DNA of 64,000 nucleotides from the NCBI GenBank assembly GCA_937775265.1, contig CALKBV010000011.1:221537-285536 (forward strand), in the 5' to 3' direction. Positions 25,842-34,653 of this stretch are shown piece by piece (the first letter of the stretch is position 1; each line of letters starts with the position of its first letter). The position numbers were made by a program, and so were the translations under genes. The notes beneath the pieces are model-generated. The model ran no database searches, had not been told where the DNA came from, and saw nothing but the letters and a program-made list of their open reading frames with translations. The stretch is from an uncultured Pseudomonadales bacterium. Lineage in GTDB: Bacteria > Pseudomonadota > Gammaproteobacteria > Pseudomonadales > Azotimanducaceae.

Positions 25842-26795
25842 CTAGACATCAAACGTCTCGCCAAGCATTTCTTCTGACATGCTCCACAGGCGTCGTGCGT
25901 CATCAGTCCCCTGAGCCCATTTTGCCCATCCTCCGGTTCCAGCATCGGCAGCGTCTGGTTCAACCAGACCGCAATCCTGCGCGTACTGGCCACCGACACC
26001 TTCGAGGTCCGGAGACGTTGCCATCCACACAGAAGTTGCGGCTCCGGCAGGTATTTCCTTAAACACCATTGCCGGGGATCCTTCGGGTCTGTTGCCCATG
26101 ATTGCCTGGATGTCTTCTTCTGACATGTGCCGACCCAGATCGGTCATGATCACGCCGGGGTGTACTGCATTGACTCTCACACCGCGATCTTTAAGTCGGT
26201 TGTCGAGCTCGATCGAAAACAAAATGTTAGCGGTCTTGGACTGGCCATAGCTTTGGAATTTGTCATAGTCACGATGATTAAAATGGATGTCATCGAAATC
26301 TACTGGAGCGAAATTGTGTCCGCCCGAGCTAAGGTTCACGACCCTTGCAGGTGAGCCTTTGACCAGCGCTGGACTTAGCAGGCAGGTCAGCAGGAAATGT
26401 CCTAAATGATTCGTTGCGAACTGCATTTCCCACCCCTGTTTGGTTCTACTCAAAGGGCAGGCCATGACGCCAGCGTTGTTAATCAGGAGGTTCAACTCGT
26501 GGTGATTCGTGAGATAGTTTTTGGCGAAAGCCCTGACGCTATAGGGTTTATCGAGCTCGAGTTCTCCGACACCGACGTTTGGATTGCCAGTGCTTTCTTT
26601 GATCTGGTCGGCCATTGCCTGGGCGCGGTTAAGATCCCTCGCGGCTATGGTGACAGCAGCACCTTTGGAGGCAAGTGCCCGGGCAGTTTCTGCTCCGAGT
26701 CCACCAGAGGCACCGGTCACTATTGCGACTTTACCGGTCAGGTCTATGGCTTCAAGCACATCATCTGTCGTGGTTTGCACGCCGAGTTCAGGCAT
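25842..26795 (-). CDS. SDR, retinol-dehydrogenase/oxidoreductase type
   Basis: A 317-residue short-chain dehydrogenase using the start MPELGVQ; an in-frame Met 13 codons upstream is less family-like. GASGGLG binds the cofactor, NNAGVMACP is the structural motif, and YGQSKTAN holds the catalytic Tyr and Lys. The long C-terminal segment with GNRPEGSP and VWMATSPDLEGVGGQY places it with the extended WWOX/retinol dehydrogenase-like SDRs common in mycobacteria and marine bacteria. The 231 bases between it and the GST remnant hold only broken minus-strand fragments. Substrate unknown. Confidence 0.88.
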   Translation of the reverse strand: MPELGVQTTTDDVLEAIDLTGKVAIVTGASGGLGAETARALASKGAAVTIAARDLNRAQAMADQIKESTGNPNVGVGELELDKPYSVRAFAKNYLTNHHELNLLINNAGVMACPLSRTKQGWEMQFATNHLGHFLLTCLLSPALVKGSPARVVNLSSGGHNFAPVDFDDIHFNHRDYDKFQSYGQSKTANILFSIELDNRLKDRGVRVNAVHPGVIMTDLGRHMSEEDIQAIMGNRPEGSPAMVFKEIPAGAATSVWMATSPDLEGVGGQYAQDCGLVEPDAADAGTGGWAKWAQGTDDARRLWSMSEEMLGETFDV

Positions 26796-26870
26796 TGTCT
26801 TAACCTTAAGGGTTGGGGAGCAAGAGATTAACACTCACCTTCTTGTCAAAACAATATAGACTCGATTTCC

Positions 26871-27320
26871 ATGGATATACCAAGTGAAGAATCGGTTAAA
26901 AAAGTGATAGGGCATCAGTTTCCAGGTGGTGAGTACCTGATCGCGCACTGGGAGAATTTCCTCCTGACAGAGTGCACGGGAGCGCAGGCGCTGCCTGATG
27001 GGATGGCGCATCCGGTGGCGTTGTTTCATGTGCCATTTCTGGGCGCCAATACTTCGATTGGTGAGATGTTTGAATTAGGCCAGGCGTCGTCAGAGTTTTC
27101 TATCGGAATAGAGAGCTATGAATGGGAGTTTTATAAGCCGTTGATGGAAGAAGAACTTTACCAGATCTCTGGAAGCATCCTTGAGGTCGAAAGAATAGAC
27201 AATGAGGACGGCCTCTTTGATCGAATCAAGTTCCAGTTTGATATCAGGCAGGATAGGCAGGATATAGCAAGGTCTACCATTATATGGCATTACAACCGGG
27301 GGCGTTATGACCGAAGTTAG
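26871..27320 (+). CDS. MaoC/hot-dog-like partner subunit
   Basis: A 149-residue protein with a hot-dog-like layout: an N-terminal helix, the HVPFLGANTSIGEMFEL region, then beta strands with YEWEFYKPLMEEELYQ. It lacks the D-x-N-x-x-H hydratase motif. It overlaps the next gene, which has that motif, by 14 bases. In steroid side-chain degradation, ChsH2/ChsH1-type hydratases are heteromers of one degenerate and one catalytic MaoC subunit, and the arrangement here fits that design. Family call is moderate; pairing is inferred from overlap. Confidence 0.65.
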   Translation: MDIPSEESVKKVIGHQFPGGEYLIAHWENFLLTECTGAQALPDGMAHPVALFHVPFLGANTSIGEMFELGQASSEFSIGIESYEWEFYKPLMEEELYQISGSILEVERIDNEDGLFDRIKFQFDIRQDRQDIARSTIIWHYNRGRYDRS

Positions 27321-27717
27321 TGTCGGAGATGAAATCCCGTCGTGGGGAATGCCATGTGTTGAACGATCCCGAATGCGTACGATGGCGGCGATACTTCGAG
27401 ACCCGAATCCTGTTCACTGGGACGCCAAGTTGGTATCGACATTGCCTCTTGGAGTAGGGGAACGAACAATCAACCAGGGGCCTCTGGGTTTAAGCTACAT
27501 GATCAACATGCTGCATGCTTGGGCAGGGCCAACTTGTGTCAAACGGATCTTTATGACCTTTCCAAAGATCGTGTTAAGTGAAGATGTAGTTACGGCGAAA
27601 GGCGTTGTTACAGAGATAGGCCCAGAGGGCAATGTGACATGTGACATCTGGCTTGAAAGGGAAGGGGTCAGGTTACTCGAAGGCAATGCAACGATCGTTT
27701 TTCCAGAGCAAGGCTGA
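27307..27717 (+). CDS. MaoC-family enoyl-CoA hydratase subunit
   Basis: A 136-residue single hot-dog protein. The catalytic hydratase motif is visible as DPNPVHWD (Asp, Asn and His), followed by the glycine-rich INQGPLGLSYMINML helix. R-specific hydratases of this class add water to 2-enoyl-CoAs. Its start lies within the end of the non-catalytic partner, so the two are probably made in equal amounts and assemble together. The substrate may be a bulky acyl-CoA given the two-subunit design, but this cannot be confirmed from sequence alone. Confidence 0.8.
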   Translation: MTEVSVGDEIPSWGMPCVERSRMRTMAAILRDPNPVHWDAKLVSTLPLGVGERTINQGPLGLSYMINMLHAWAGPTCVKRIFMTFPKIVLSEDVVTAKGVVTEIGPEGNVTCDIWLEREGVRLLEGNATIVFPEQG

Positions 27718-27791
27718 TTCGGCGACACGCAAAATAGCCTTACGATGGCTCGGTGTTCGTCGCCTTCGGGTAACGTTAACTGTCAGGCGCT

Positions 27792-28409
27792 CTAGTTGTT
27801 TTTCACACTATCTCTGGCTGACACCCTTGCATGCCACTGCCATAGGTTTTCCAGGCCCTCGTCAGGTTGCAGGTCTACCAACTTGGCGCCGAAATCGATG
27901 GCGCTGATGAGGGATATATCCGCAACAGTGAACCTGCCTCCCGCAACATAATCGGACTGGCCAAACTCATGATCCAGACGTTCATGATAACGCCTCACAT
28001 TCGCGTCACTGGCTCGCTTGGCCCGCGTGTTCGGCTCGACCTGCCACATTTTAGTGACTATAGGCCCATTCACCCAAGAGACTCCTACCTGGGTCCAGAG
28101 CTCAAGTTCAATCTGGCGGTTACGCATTTCGATGTGCCCCAGCTCAAAGGGGTCCCGGCCGAAAAGGTTTGGTTCGGGCTGGATAGCTTCCAGGTATCTG
28201 CAGATAGCAACCGACTCTGCAAGGCACCGACCATCATCTAGCTCCAGGACAGGGATCTTTCCGCTGGGGTTTTTCTCCAGAAATGCGGGTAGCTTGTGTT
28301 CTCCTTTCGCCATATCACAGTTCACTGCCTCGTATGCGAGACCTTTTTCATGCAGGAAAATTTTGACTCTGCGTGGATTGGGCGCGCCGGGATAATCGTA
28401 AAGTTTCAT
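27792..28409 (-). CDS. Glutathione S-transferase
   Basis: A 205-residue complete GST. The N-terminal thioredoxin fold begins MKLYDYPGAPNPRRVKIFL, with NPSGKIPVLELDDG providing the cis-Pro and LAESVAICRYL the gamma-glutamyl-binding Glu-Ser. The C-terminal helical domain includes the N-capping segment FTVADISL. The gene is convergent with the MaoC pair. It is likely cytosolic and used for conjugation or isomerisation in the catabolic or stress setting; class cannot be set by eye. Confidence 0.88.
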   Translation of the reverse strand: MKLYDYPGAPNPRRVKIFLHEKGLAYEAVNCDMAKGEHKLPAFLEKNPSGKIPVLELDDGRCLAESVAICRYLEAIQPEPNLFGRDPFELGHIEMRNRQIELELWTQVGVSWVNGPIVTKMWQVEPNTRAKRASDANVRRYHERLDHEFGQSDYVAGGRFTVADISLISAIDFGAKLVDLQPDEGLENLWQWHARVSARDSVKNN

Positions 28410-28562
28410 GAAATTCCTTTCCTTGGTTTAGTAACTATTGTCGTTATGTAAAGGGGATGGTCGCGATCAAGCTTGCTGACTATAACAGCCCAGGAATCGG
28501 GATGTGTGATGACTCAGTAATGAGATATTGTTTATTCCAGACAAATTATTGAGTCAAAAAAT

Positions 28563-28982
28563 ATGATCGTATCCAATGCGGGATATCCAAGCGAGGAGCA
28601 GCTCACAGGGTTGCTGGAAAGTGATTTTACGGGTCCGGTTTGCATGGTAAACCTGCTCAAATTCAAAGCGCAGGCAGAATACGAGGATGGCCGTCCCACT
28701 GACCTGACTGGTATAGGTGCCTATAGACTCTATGGGGAACTGATGCGGGTTTTTGTAGAATCCAAAGGCGGAGAATTCCTGTACTTTGGTTCCTGTGCGC
28801 ACCTGATGATTGGTTCAATTGATGTGCTCTGGGATCAGGTTGCCATCGTAAAATATCCTTCCAAGGAGGAATTTGTTGCGCTAGCGACCGCGCCGGAGGT
28901 CGCGGGTTTTGGTATTCACCGCGCCGCCGGTCTTAAAGGACAGCTACTGATCGCGAGTAGGCAGGACCTGGGAATGGGTTAG
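28563..28982 (+). CDS. DUF1330-like protein
   Basis: A 139-residue protein with the DUF1330/ferredoxin-like alpha-beta pattern: VCMVNLLKFK, a Tyr-rich helix (AYRLYGELM), a glycine strand and the closing DQVAIVKYPSKEEFVALATAPEV, whose VKYPS and helical FVALAT are familiar in this family. Function of the family is unknown. It stands alone, convergent with and overlapping by four bases the MBL hydrolase gene on the other strand. Confidence 0.72.
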   Translation: MIVSNAGYPSEEQLTGLLESDFTGPVCMVNLLKFKAQAEYEDGRPTDLTGIGAYRLYGELMRVFVESKGGEFLYFGSCAHLMIGSIDVLWDQVAIVKYPSKEEFVALATAPEVAGFGIHRAAGLKGQLLIASRQDLGMG

Positions 28983-30025
28983 TTACTGGTGTGAATAATC
29001 GCAGCTGAGTCGCTGGGCAGTTCGAACCAGTCGCCATCATTTGCCAATAAAAAGTTCTCCGGCAGGTTTCGCTCGAATATCTTTGACATGAGCAGGTTAG
29101 CCGGTGCTGGCACTAGATGATAAAAAGCGATTATGCCTGCATCGATATCAGCGTTCAGATCAATCAGTGAATCTGTGCTGGCGTGATAGTCCATCACGTC
29201 GGAAACGATCTTTGTCAGCGTTGTCAGGCCTGCTGTGGTGGCGGCTTTTGTCGCTGCTTCAGTCAAGGGCAGGGACAGTGCATCGTGCAGCAGCAAGTCG
29301 ACCTTGCTGGCTATTCTCCGAGTGTCGGCGGTAACGAGACTGTCACCTGAGATCACAACGCTTCTGCCTCGATAATCAATACGGTAGCCGACAGCAGGCT
29401 CAATCGGTGCATGGCTGGCCGCGTAGGCTGTCACCGTTAGGTCACCGTCTTCCAGCACCACGCCCGTTCTTATGGTTTCAGCTTTTAGTTTGGCGAGTTT
29501 TGGGTTCAGAAAATCGCTGCCATGGTGTTCAACCCGGTATCCGACGTCTAGTTCGTAGGTATCGTTAATGCCAGCGACAACTTTTCGCACGCCTTTTGGG
29601 CCGTACACGCGTAGCGCTTTTGGCCGGCCCCTTACCCAGGAAGCCAGGTTCAGCTCATAGAGCTCAGAAATATGGTCGGAATGGAAATGAGTAAGAAACA
29701 CGCCCTGTAGTCTGGCGTAAGGAAGCCCCGCGCCGGAGATATTGGCCGTGGAGCCTGCGCCTGAATCGAATACATAAAAATGTGAAGGCGTTAGAACCGC
29801 GATACACGCTTGGGCTCGATTGGTATTCCCCAGGGGTGAAGCGCTCCCGCAAACGAATACTCGGAGGCTGTCAGGGTTTGGTAAACCGTTTGCCGCATTC
29901 GACATTCCTGCCCTGTATAGCTGTTCAATGGCGATATCCTGGGCGGGCTCGAATTCGAGTGAATAGCGAAGAAGTCCACTCAGTACGACTACGGAAAGAA
30001 CGAGGTAAGTTAAGAATTTGATCAT
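28979..30025 (-). CDS. Membrane-anchored MBL-fold metallohydrolase
   Basis: A 348-residue protein with an N-terminal hydrophobic anchor (residues 3-20) and a metallo-beta-lactamase fold. The metal site reads THFHSDH, with a preceding DSGAGS strand, and later ISGDS and LLHDAL supply further ligands. The layout is that of RNase Z-like/arylsulfatase-like MBL proteins, but the signal anchor points to a periplasmic hydrolase, not an RNase. Substrate is unknown. It is in the same direction as the DsbA-fold gene upstream, 25 bases away. Confidence 0.83.
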   Translation of the reverse strand: MIKFLTYLVLSVVVLSGLLRYSLEFEPAQDIAIEQLYRAGMSNAANGLPNPDSLRVFVCGSASPLGNTNRAQACIAVLTPSHFYVFDSGAGSTANISGAGLPYARLQGVFLTHFHSDHISELYELNLASWVRGRPKALRVYGPKGVRKVVAGINDTYELDVGYRVEHHGSDFLNPKLAKLKAETIRTGVVLEDGDLTVTAYAASHAPIEPAVGYRIDYRGRSVVISGDSLVTADTRRIASKVDLLLHDALSLPLTEAATKAATTAGLTTLTKIVSDVMDYHASTDSLIDLNADIDAGIIAFYHLVPAPANLLMSKIFERNLPENFLLANDGDWFELPSDSAAIIHTSN

Positions 30026-30050
30026 GTTGGTGCTCGAGTGATGTGAATAT

Positions 30051-31322
30051 TCAGACCGATCTTCGGCTTATTTCGGATTCAACCCGCCAGAGGCGGTCCT
30101 GCCCCCAGCAGCAAAACGGTTCTTCGATTGTCCCGCCTGTTACCCTGAAACTCGGAACTCCCCAAAGTCCGGCGGCTAGCATGTCGGAAACATTATCTTC
30201 AAGCAAGGGTTTCCAGACGTTGTTGGCAAGCTGGTTTTGAGCCTCTTGCCAATTAGCACCGGTTTCTTCGACGACCTGCTGTAAACCCTGTTCTGTGGTG
30301 ATATCAACGCCCTCACACCAGGCTGCGCGAAGATAGTTTGCACAGTAGTCGATACTTAGCCCTTGCTCGGCCATGAAAGGCAGTAACGCGAAGGCCCGTT
30401 TAACCGGTTCGCCAAAAGGGTCGACCACGGGACCGAGTTTTTGACCGTAGTAGTCTGCTTCTCTTTTGGTGTCGGTCATGATGTAGAGCTGCTTGACGCG
30501 TGGTGCTGGCACTCCGCGCATCATCATCGGCATAACAGGGCGTAGCTTAAGTTTCACCTCTGTTCGCTGTGCCAAAGCGATTGCCCGGTCAAAACTGATG
30601 GCTGTGTAAGGGCTGCGAAGAGACGGGAAGAACTCTAATGTAACGGCGCTGGCATCTTTATCGTCAAGCGGTTCAGGTGTGGGTCGGGGAACGCATATCC
30701 CGCTAGGATCATTTGAGAGACCCATATCACGCAGGCGGTTCTCCAGATGAAGCAGCCGGTCGACACCCCAATACCATTCACCTTCAAAATAAAAAGTGGC
30801 GCTGAGCCAGTGACCGAGTTTCGTGCGAAGTGCAGAGCCGTCTGCAGCGGCATTGCTCGCGGGTAGTTCCTCTATAGGGTCGCCAGACCAAAGCCGATGC
30901 CCAATGGTAACGGCCTCGCGAGCAAAGTCAGAGTCTGCCAGGTATCGAGACAAGTAACTTTCCGCGTGCTTGGCGTGATGATTTTCAATCTGATCAATAT
31001 TCTGTGGCAGTTCGGTACCATAGTCGGAAGCGATGGCGCGTGCATCTCGCAATGCCCAGACAGGAAACCGCAATGCATCACCCTGTTCATGGTCCGTCGG
31101 GTTCTGGACCAGATGAAACTTGAACCTGACTTTGTAACGATTAGCAAGTGCGTCGATCTTCTGCACCGCCAGATGGCTGTGAGGATCATCCACCTGGTGA
31201 AAATAGTGGATGGTGGGCTGTCCTCTTCTGGCAAGGCGTCCCCTGGTTCGAGCGATCTGGCGTCGGGCGTCACTGGCGATAAACCCCATGACCAGCATTT
31301 TTATGAGCGTTGTGGGTTTCAA
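30051..31322 (-). CDS. Tandem DsbA-fold protein, HCCA-isomerase-like
   Basis: A 423-residue protein that seems to hold two DsbA/GST-kappa-type domains, one beginning TIHYFHQVDDPHSHLAVQKI and one beginning LEFFPSLRSPYTAISFDRAI. The second has the SPYT segment where 2-hydroxychromene-2-carboxylate isomerases bind glutathione, and a late GVPSFRV with the cis-Pro loop. CxxC active-site cysteines of oxidoreductases are not present. The role may be isomerisation of a glutathione- or aromatic-derived compound. Start at 31322 is plausible but not certain. Confidence 0.75.
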   Translation of the reverse strand: MKPTTLIKMLVMGFIASDARRQIARTRGRLARRGQPTIHYFHQVDDPHSHLAVQKIDALANRYKVRFKFHLVQNPTDHEQGDALRFPVWALRDARAIASDYGTELPQNIDQIENHHAKHAESYLSRYLADSDFAREAVTIGHRLWSGDPIEELPASNAAADGSALRTKLGHWLSATFYFEGEWYWGVDRLLHLENRLRDMGLSNDPSGICVPRPTPEPLDDKDASAVTLEFFPSLRSPYTAISFDRAIALAQRTEVKLKLRPVMPMMMRGVPAPRVKQLYIMTDTKREADYYGQKLGPVVDPFGEPVKRAFALLPFMAEQGLSIDYCANYLRAAWCEGVDITTEQGLQQVVEETGANWQEAQNQLANNVWKPLLEDNVSDMLAAGLWGVPSFRVTGGTIEEPFCCWGQDRLWRVESEISRRSV

Positions 31323-31394
31323 GAAAAGGTCCTTCTGTCTATTGGTAAACTATCGTTATCATCCCCCCTTCGTGACTGATTTTCTATCTGCCGA

Positions 31395-31553
31395 TCATGA
31401 AGTCGCGATAGTGTAATCAGCGTAATGAGTAGCGGGCGCTACTTCCAGAATCCACGTAAACAGATCTTTAGGGTTTATACCTGGCCAGACAAGGGTGATT
31501 GTAAAAAAGAGAAACCCAGGCAGCGGAAAAGCGAGCAACCGATATGGTGCCAA
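31395..31553 (-). pseudogene. Membrane-protein fragment, possibly DUF2238 N-terminus
   Basis: A ~52-codon frame starts at a TTG just after the CoA-transferase stop. It reads PYRLLAFPLPGFLFFTITLVW and then PGINPKDLFTWILEVAP. The second stretch resembles the conserved periplasmic loop after the first helix of DUF2238/YjdF-like inner membrane proteins. The rest of such a protein is absent: the frame stops 12 residues later. It is a likely truncated remnant. Identification rests on one motif. Confidence 0.35.
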
Positions 31554-31557
31554 TCGT

Positions 31558-32730
31558 TTAGTGGTGCCGCCATTTCCGATCGTAGATGACGACATTATCT
31601 TCACGAAGTTGCGAGATGTCCTGGTCATTCATCGAAAGCCAGCCTTTTAGCACCTCGTCAAAATTTTCACCTCTATGCGCGACAGGACCCCGCACTCCGC
31701 TTTTTGCGGCTGAAAATCGATAGGGTGATTGCGTAATAGGTCGGGTTCCACCATTACGATCGTCGATGTCAGTGATCGCGCCCCTTGCCTTAACGGTTAC
31801 TTGGTCTCGCAGGTTCTCTGGGCTACGAACCTCGCCCCAGGCGACGTTCACTGACTTCATGGCCGCGGAAAATTTTTCTGGAGTGTCGAGCGTATTGAGA
31901 AAGTTGCCGACTGCCTTGCGTCGCGCATTGATTTTTTGCTCCAGTTCCATCTCGGGATTGGAAGGATCCTCCATGCCGAGGTTTGTTAGCGATCGAAAAA
32001 ACATACGAAAGTCCGTAGATAGCAGTACTGGACCTATCCCAGACTCCCATATTTCGTTGGGCATTGGACCTGTTCCAATTGCGTCTTCGAGGTCGTAGTG
32101 CAGCTGGTCATCTGTGGCCACTGTCGCATCAATCATGGCAATGTCGATGTGTTGGCCCTTGCCTGTACGGTGCCTCATGTGCAGCGCTGATAATACGCCC
32201 ACCAAACCGTGAAGTGATGCGTTTGTATCCGCGACTGATAGTGGCAGGTCGTGCAGTTTGACGCCGTCCTTCCTTGTTGAGCGAGCAATCAGTCCCGCTT
32301 CAGCGTGGATAACTGGAGCATAGGCTGCTCGCCTTGACTCGGGTCCATCTCTGCCGAATCCGGAAATTGAGAGCATGATAATTTTTTCGTTCACGGCATT
32401 AAGGTCTGCATACCCGACGCCAAGCCGATCCATGACATCAGGCCGGTAGTTCTCGATTACGATATCCGCCTCGGCAACAAGTTGTTTGACCAGGCCTGGT
32501 GCATCCGGTGCCCGGAGGTCGATGCAGATATTTTTTTTGCCAGCGTTTTGTTGGTGGAAATAGCCAGTGATATTGGCGATTTCATGACCCCAGTATCGAG
32601 TCACGTCGCCATCTGGTGGCTCTACTTTCACAACGTCGGCGCCCAGGTCTGAAAGCATTCTTCCAGCAAAAGGGCCGGCGAGTACTCTCGAAAAATCCAG
32701 GACCTTAAGCCCCTCTAACGGATACTCCAT
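31558..32730 (-). CDS. Family III CoA-transferase (CaiB/BaiF)
   Basis: A 390-residue enzyme with the family opening LEGLKVLDFSRVLAGPFAGR and the CoA-binding LGADVVKVEPPDGD. The catalytic Asp is expected in LPLSVADTNASLHG. It moves CoA between carboxylic acids, commonly to activate a substrate for degradation. I chose the Met of MEYPLEG; an upstream Met ten codons earlier is poorer. The gene stands in a minus-strand run but is separated from its neighbours by 140 bases or more on the upstream side. Confidence 0.92.
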   Translation of the reverse strand: MEYPLEGLKVLDFSRVLAGPFAGRMLSDLGADVVKVEPPDGDVTRYWGHEIANITGYFHQQNAGKKNICIDLRAPDAPGLVKQLVAEADIVIENYRPDVMDRLGVGYADLNAVNEKIIMLSISGFGRDGPESRRAAYAPVIHAEAGLIARSTRKDGVKLHDLPLSVADTNASLHGLVGVLSALHMRHRTGKGQHIDIAMIDATVATDDQLHYDLEDAIGTGPMPNEIWESGIGPVLLSTDFRMFFRSLTNLGMEDPSNPEMELEQKINARRKAVGNFLNTLDTPEKFSAAMKSVNVAWGEVRSPENLRDQVTVKARGAITDIDDRNGGTRPITQSPYRFSAAKSGVRGPVAHRGENFDEVLKGWLSMNDQDISQLREDNVVIYDRKWRHH

Positions 32731-32816
32731 AAAATTTCTGCCTATACTCGAATTGGACATGGTACATCTTATGCACCTGTTTAGATGTGACTTTAAAGGG
32801 GGTTTTAAATGGTACG

Positions 32817-32849
32817 GAGGGGATTAAATCACGGTAATTTAATTCCCTC
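32817..32849 (-). terminator. AT-rich hairpin after the S41 peptidase gene
   Basis: GAGGGGATTAAAT at 32817-32829 pairs with ATTTAATTCCCTC at 32837-32849 (13 bp with one G-T wobble) around a 7-base loop. It lies just beyond the stop of the S41 peptidase and upstream of the CoA-transferase. There is no pronounced T-run, so it could also act as a stabiliser. Confidence 0.45.
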
Positions 32850-32876
32850 TGCTCCCTTTAAGAAAAAGAGGGGTTT

Positions 32877-34504
32877 TTAGAAGGTTATGATGCGGTTTTG
32901 TAGCCAGGCAGTTTTAGCGATAACGCCGTCCGCGGCATTGAGAGGCTGTGCTGCACGTACAGCCTGATTGGCGCTGCTGCCGACAATCGTGGGGCAGGTA
33001 CCGTCTTCTCGATACTTTAGCGCGGCCCTTAGCCTGCCTTCCAGAGGGTCGCCTAGTTGCCGGGTGAAATCATCAGAGACAAGGCAGCCGGGGACGGGCA
33101 CCCCTTCCACCTGTGGAGTGTTCGATGGGGAAAAGCCATCGGTGTAATCGCCGAAGCCTTTCTGGTTTACGCCTCGAAACTGGATGGAGAAGTAAGTTGT
33201 GCCGCAGTTGTCGAGTGGATAAAAGCCGTAAGGTTTTCCGCAGGAAGTTGCGCCCACCTGAATGACTTCTACATCAATTCCCCTGAGGCCGTTAATAATA
33301 GATTCGCTGGCGGAACACGTGCCTGATCCCGTCAACACGTAAACTCTGGTTAGTCCAAGACCAGGTAGTGGCGTGCCACTTGGTTCGGAAAACCCCTGTG
33401 TAGTCGTGTGAAACCTACTTGGGGTAAGAGTCCCGCCCGTAATGGGGTCAAAGTTGGGGTGCTGGTCATTGAATTCCAGCTCTTCGAATATTTGTCCGAC
33501 TGCGGGGTCGCCGGCAATCATGTAGGCAAGTTCGTTTGCAATGTCGAGGAATCCGCCGCCGTTATACCGGATATCCAGGACCAGGTCGGTGACGCCCAAT
33601 GCCTGCAGTTGTGTTATTGCATCAATCAGCTGGGTTTCGGCGGTACTGATATGGTCATTGAACGTCATGTAACCAACAACACCGGAGCTCGTTTCTATGG
33701 TTGAGACATTCTGGACCGGGGTTGAGACGATTTGCGCCGAGGTCATGCTGATAGTCCTGGTCGTGTCTTCACCGGCATCCTGGACGACAAATGTATGGGT
33801 TTCGTTGTCCCCCGGGAACAGTCCGTTGTTGAGGGTATCGACATTACCTCCGTTTACCAAATCTTCGCCGTCGACCTCCAGGATCACAGTACCACGTAAC
33901 AAACTGACGTCGGGTGAGGTCGCGGGTGTGTCGGGTTCAGTGTAGGCAACAATAATTTGTCTGGGTGGTGATCCTTGAAGGATGACAAAGGTTGCTCCGT
34001 ATCCACCGGAGATGCCCCCCTGGGATTGATCCTGCCAAACGTCCGTAGAAATCGTGAAGTGAAATTTGTCTTTTGGTGCGCCGGATGGAGTGATGTCGAA
34101 CGTTTGCATCTGCTCGAAGTATTCGGGTGTTGTGAAGTTACCTGGGTCAACATCAACTATTTCGTTATACCAGAGGTACAGTTCATGACTCGAAGAACGT
34201 AGCCAGTTGTTCTCATCTTCTGTGTCGCCCTGGGTGTCTCGGAAACTATTCCCGTTTCTATCGGTTCCCGTTCGCGGAGTTGAGCACATCTGCTCGAAGG
34301 TCTGGTAGGGCGAAAAAACGCCATTGTCGAAATCAGACGCAGGTTCAGGTTCAGGTTCGGATTCGGGTTCGGTTCGGGCGCAGGGGGTGGGCTGGGGGGT
34401 GGAGCAGATGAACTGCCACCACCACCACCGCAAGCTGAGACAATTGCAACGATTGCAACCATTAGCAAAACTCTGGCGGCTGACAATACCCTGTTCAACG
34501 TCAA
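32877..34504 (-). CDS. S41-family peptidase lipoprotein (frameshift in linker)
   Basis: An N-terminal lipoprotein signal (MTLNRVLSAARVLLMVAIVA, lipobox VSAC) is followed by Gly/Ser and Pro/Glu-rich linker. The linker frame (PEPNPNPNLNL) and the body frame (EPESEPEPEPASDFD) differ by one base, so a base appears to be missing near 34368-34372. The body (32877 to ~34370) has a PDZ-like segment (GTVILEVDGEDLVNG), then LDIRYNGGG, and the tail-specific-protease catalytic Ser in SGTCSASESI with the partner Lys in SCGKPYGF. It would be a membrane-anchored periplasmic or outer-membrane peptidase. Whether the shift is real or an error in repetitive sequence is open. Confidence 0.78.
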
Positions 34505-34653
34505 TATCCGGTAGGTTTGAGAAGCTTAATCATACGTGTGTTTTCACTTATCGATCAATCGCTAATGACGGAGGGAATTTCAGACCATCGTTTCGACGCT
34601 GGTTTGGCAGTATCAAATAAAAACCCCTGCTGGCATCTCGCAATTTCGGTGGT

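Noticed and set aside
34336..34378. Repeat-number phase variation in the S41 linker
   Set aside because: The repeat units are six bases, so gain or loss of a unit keeps the frame. The observed shift is of one base.
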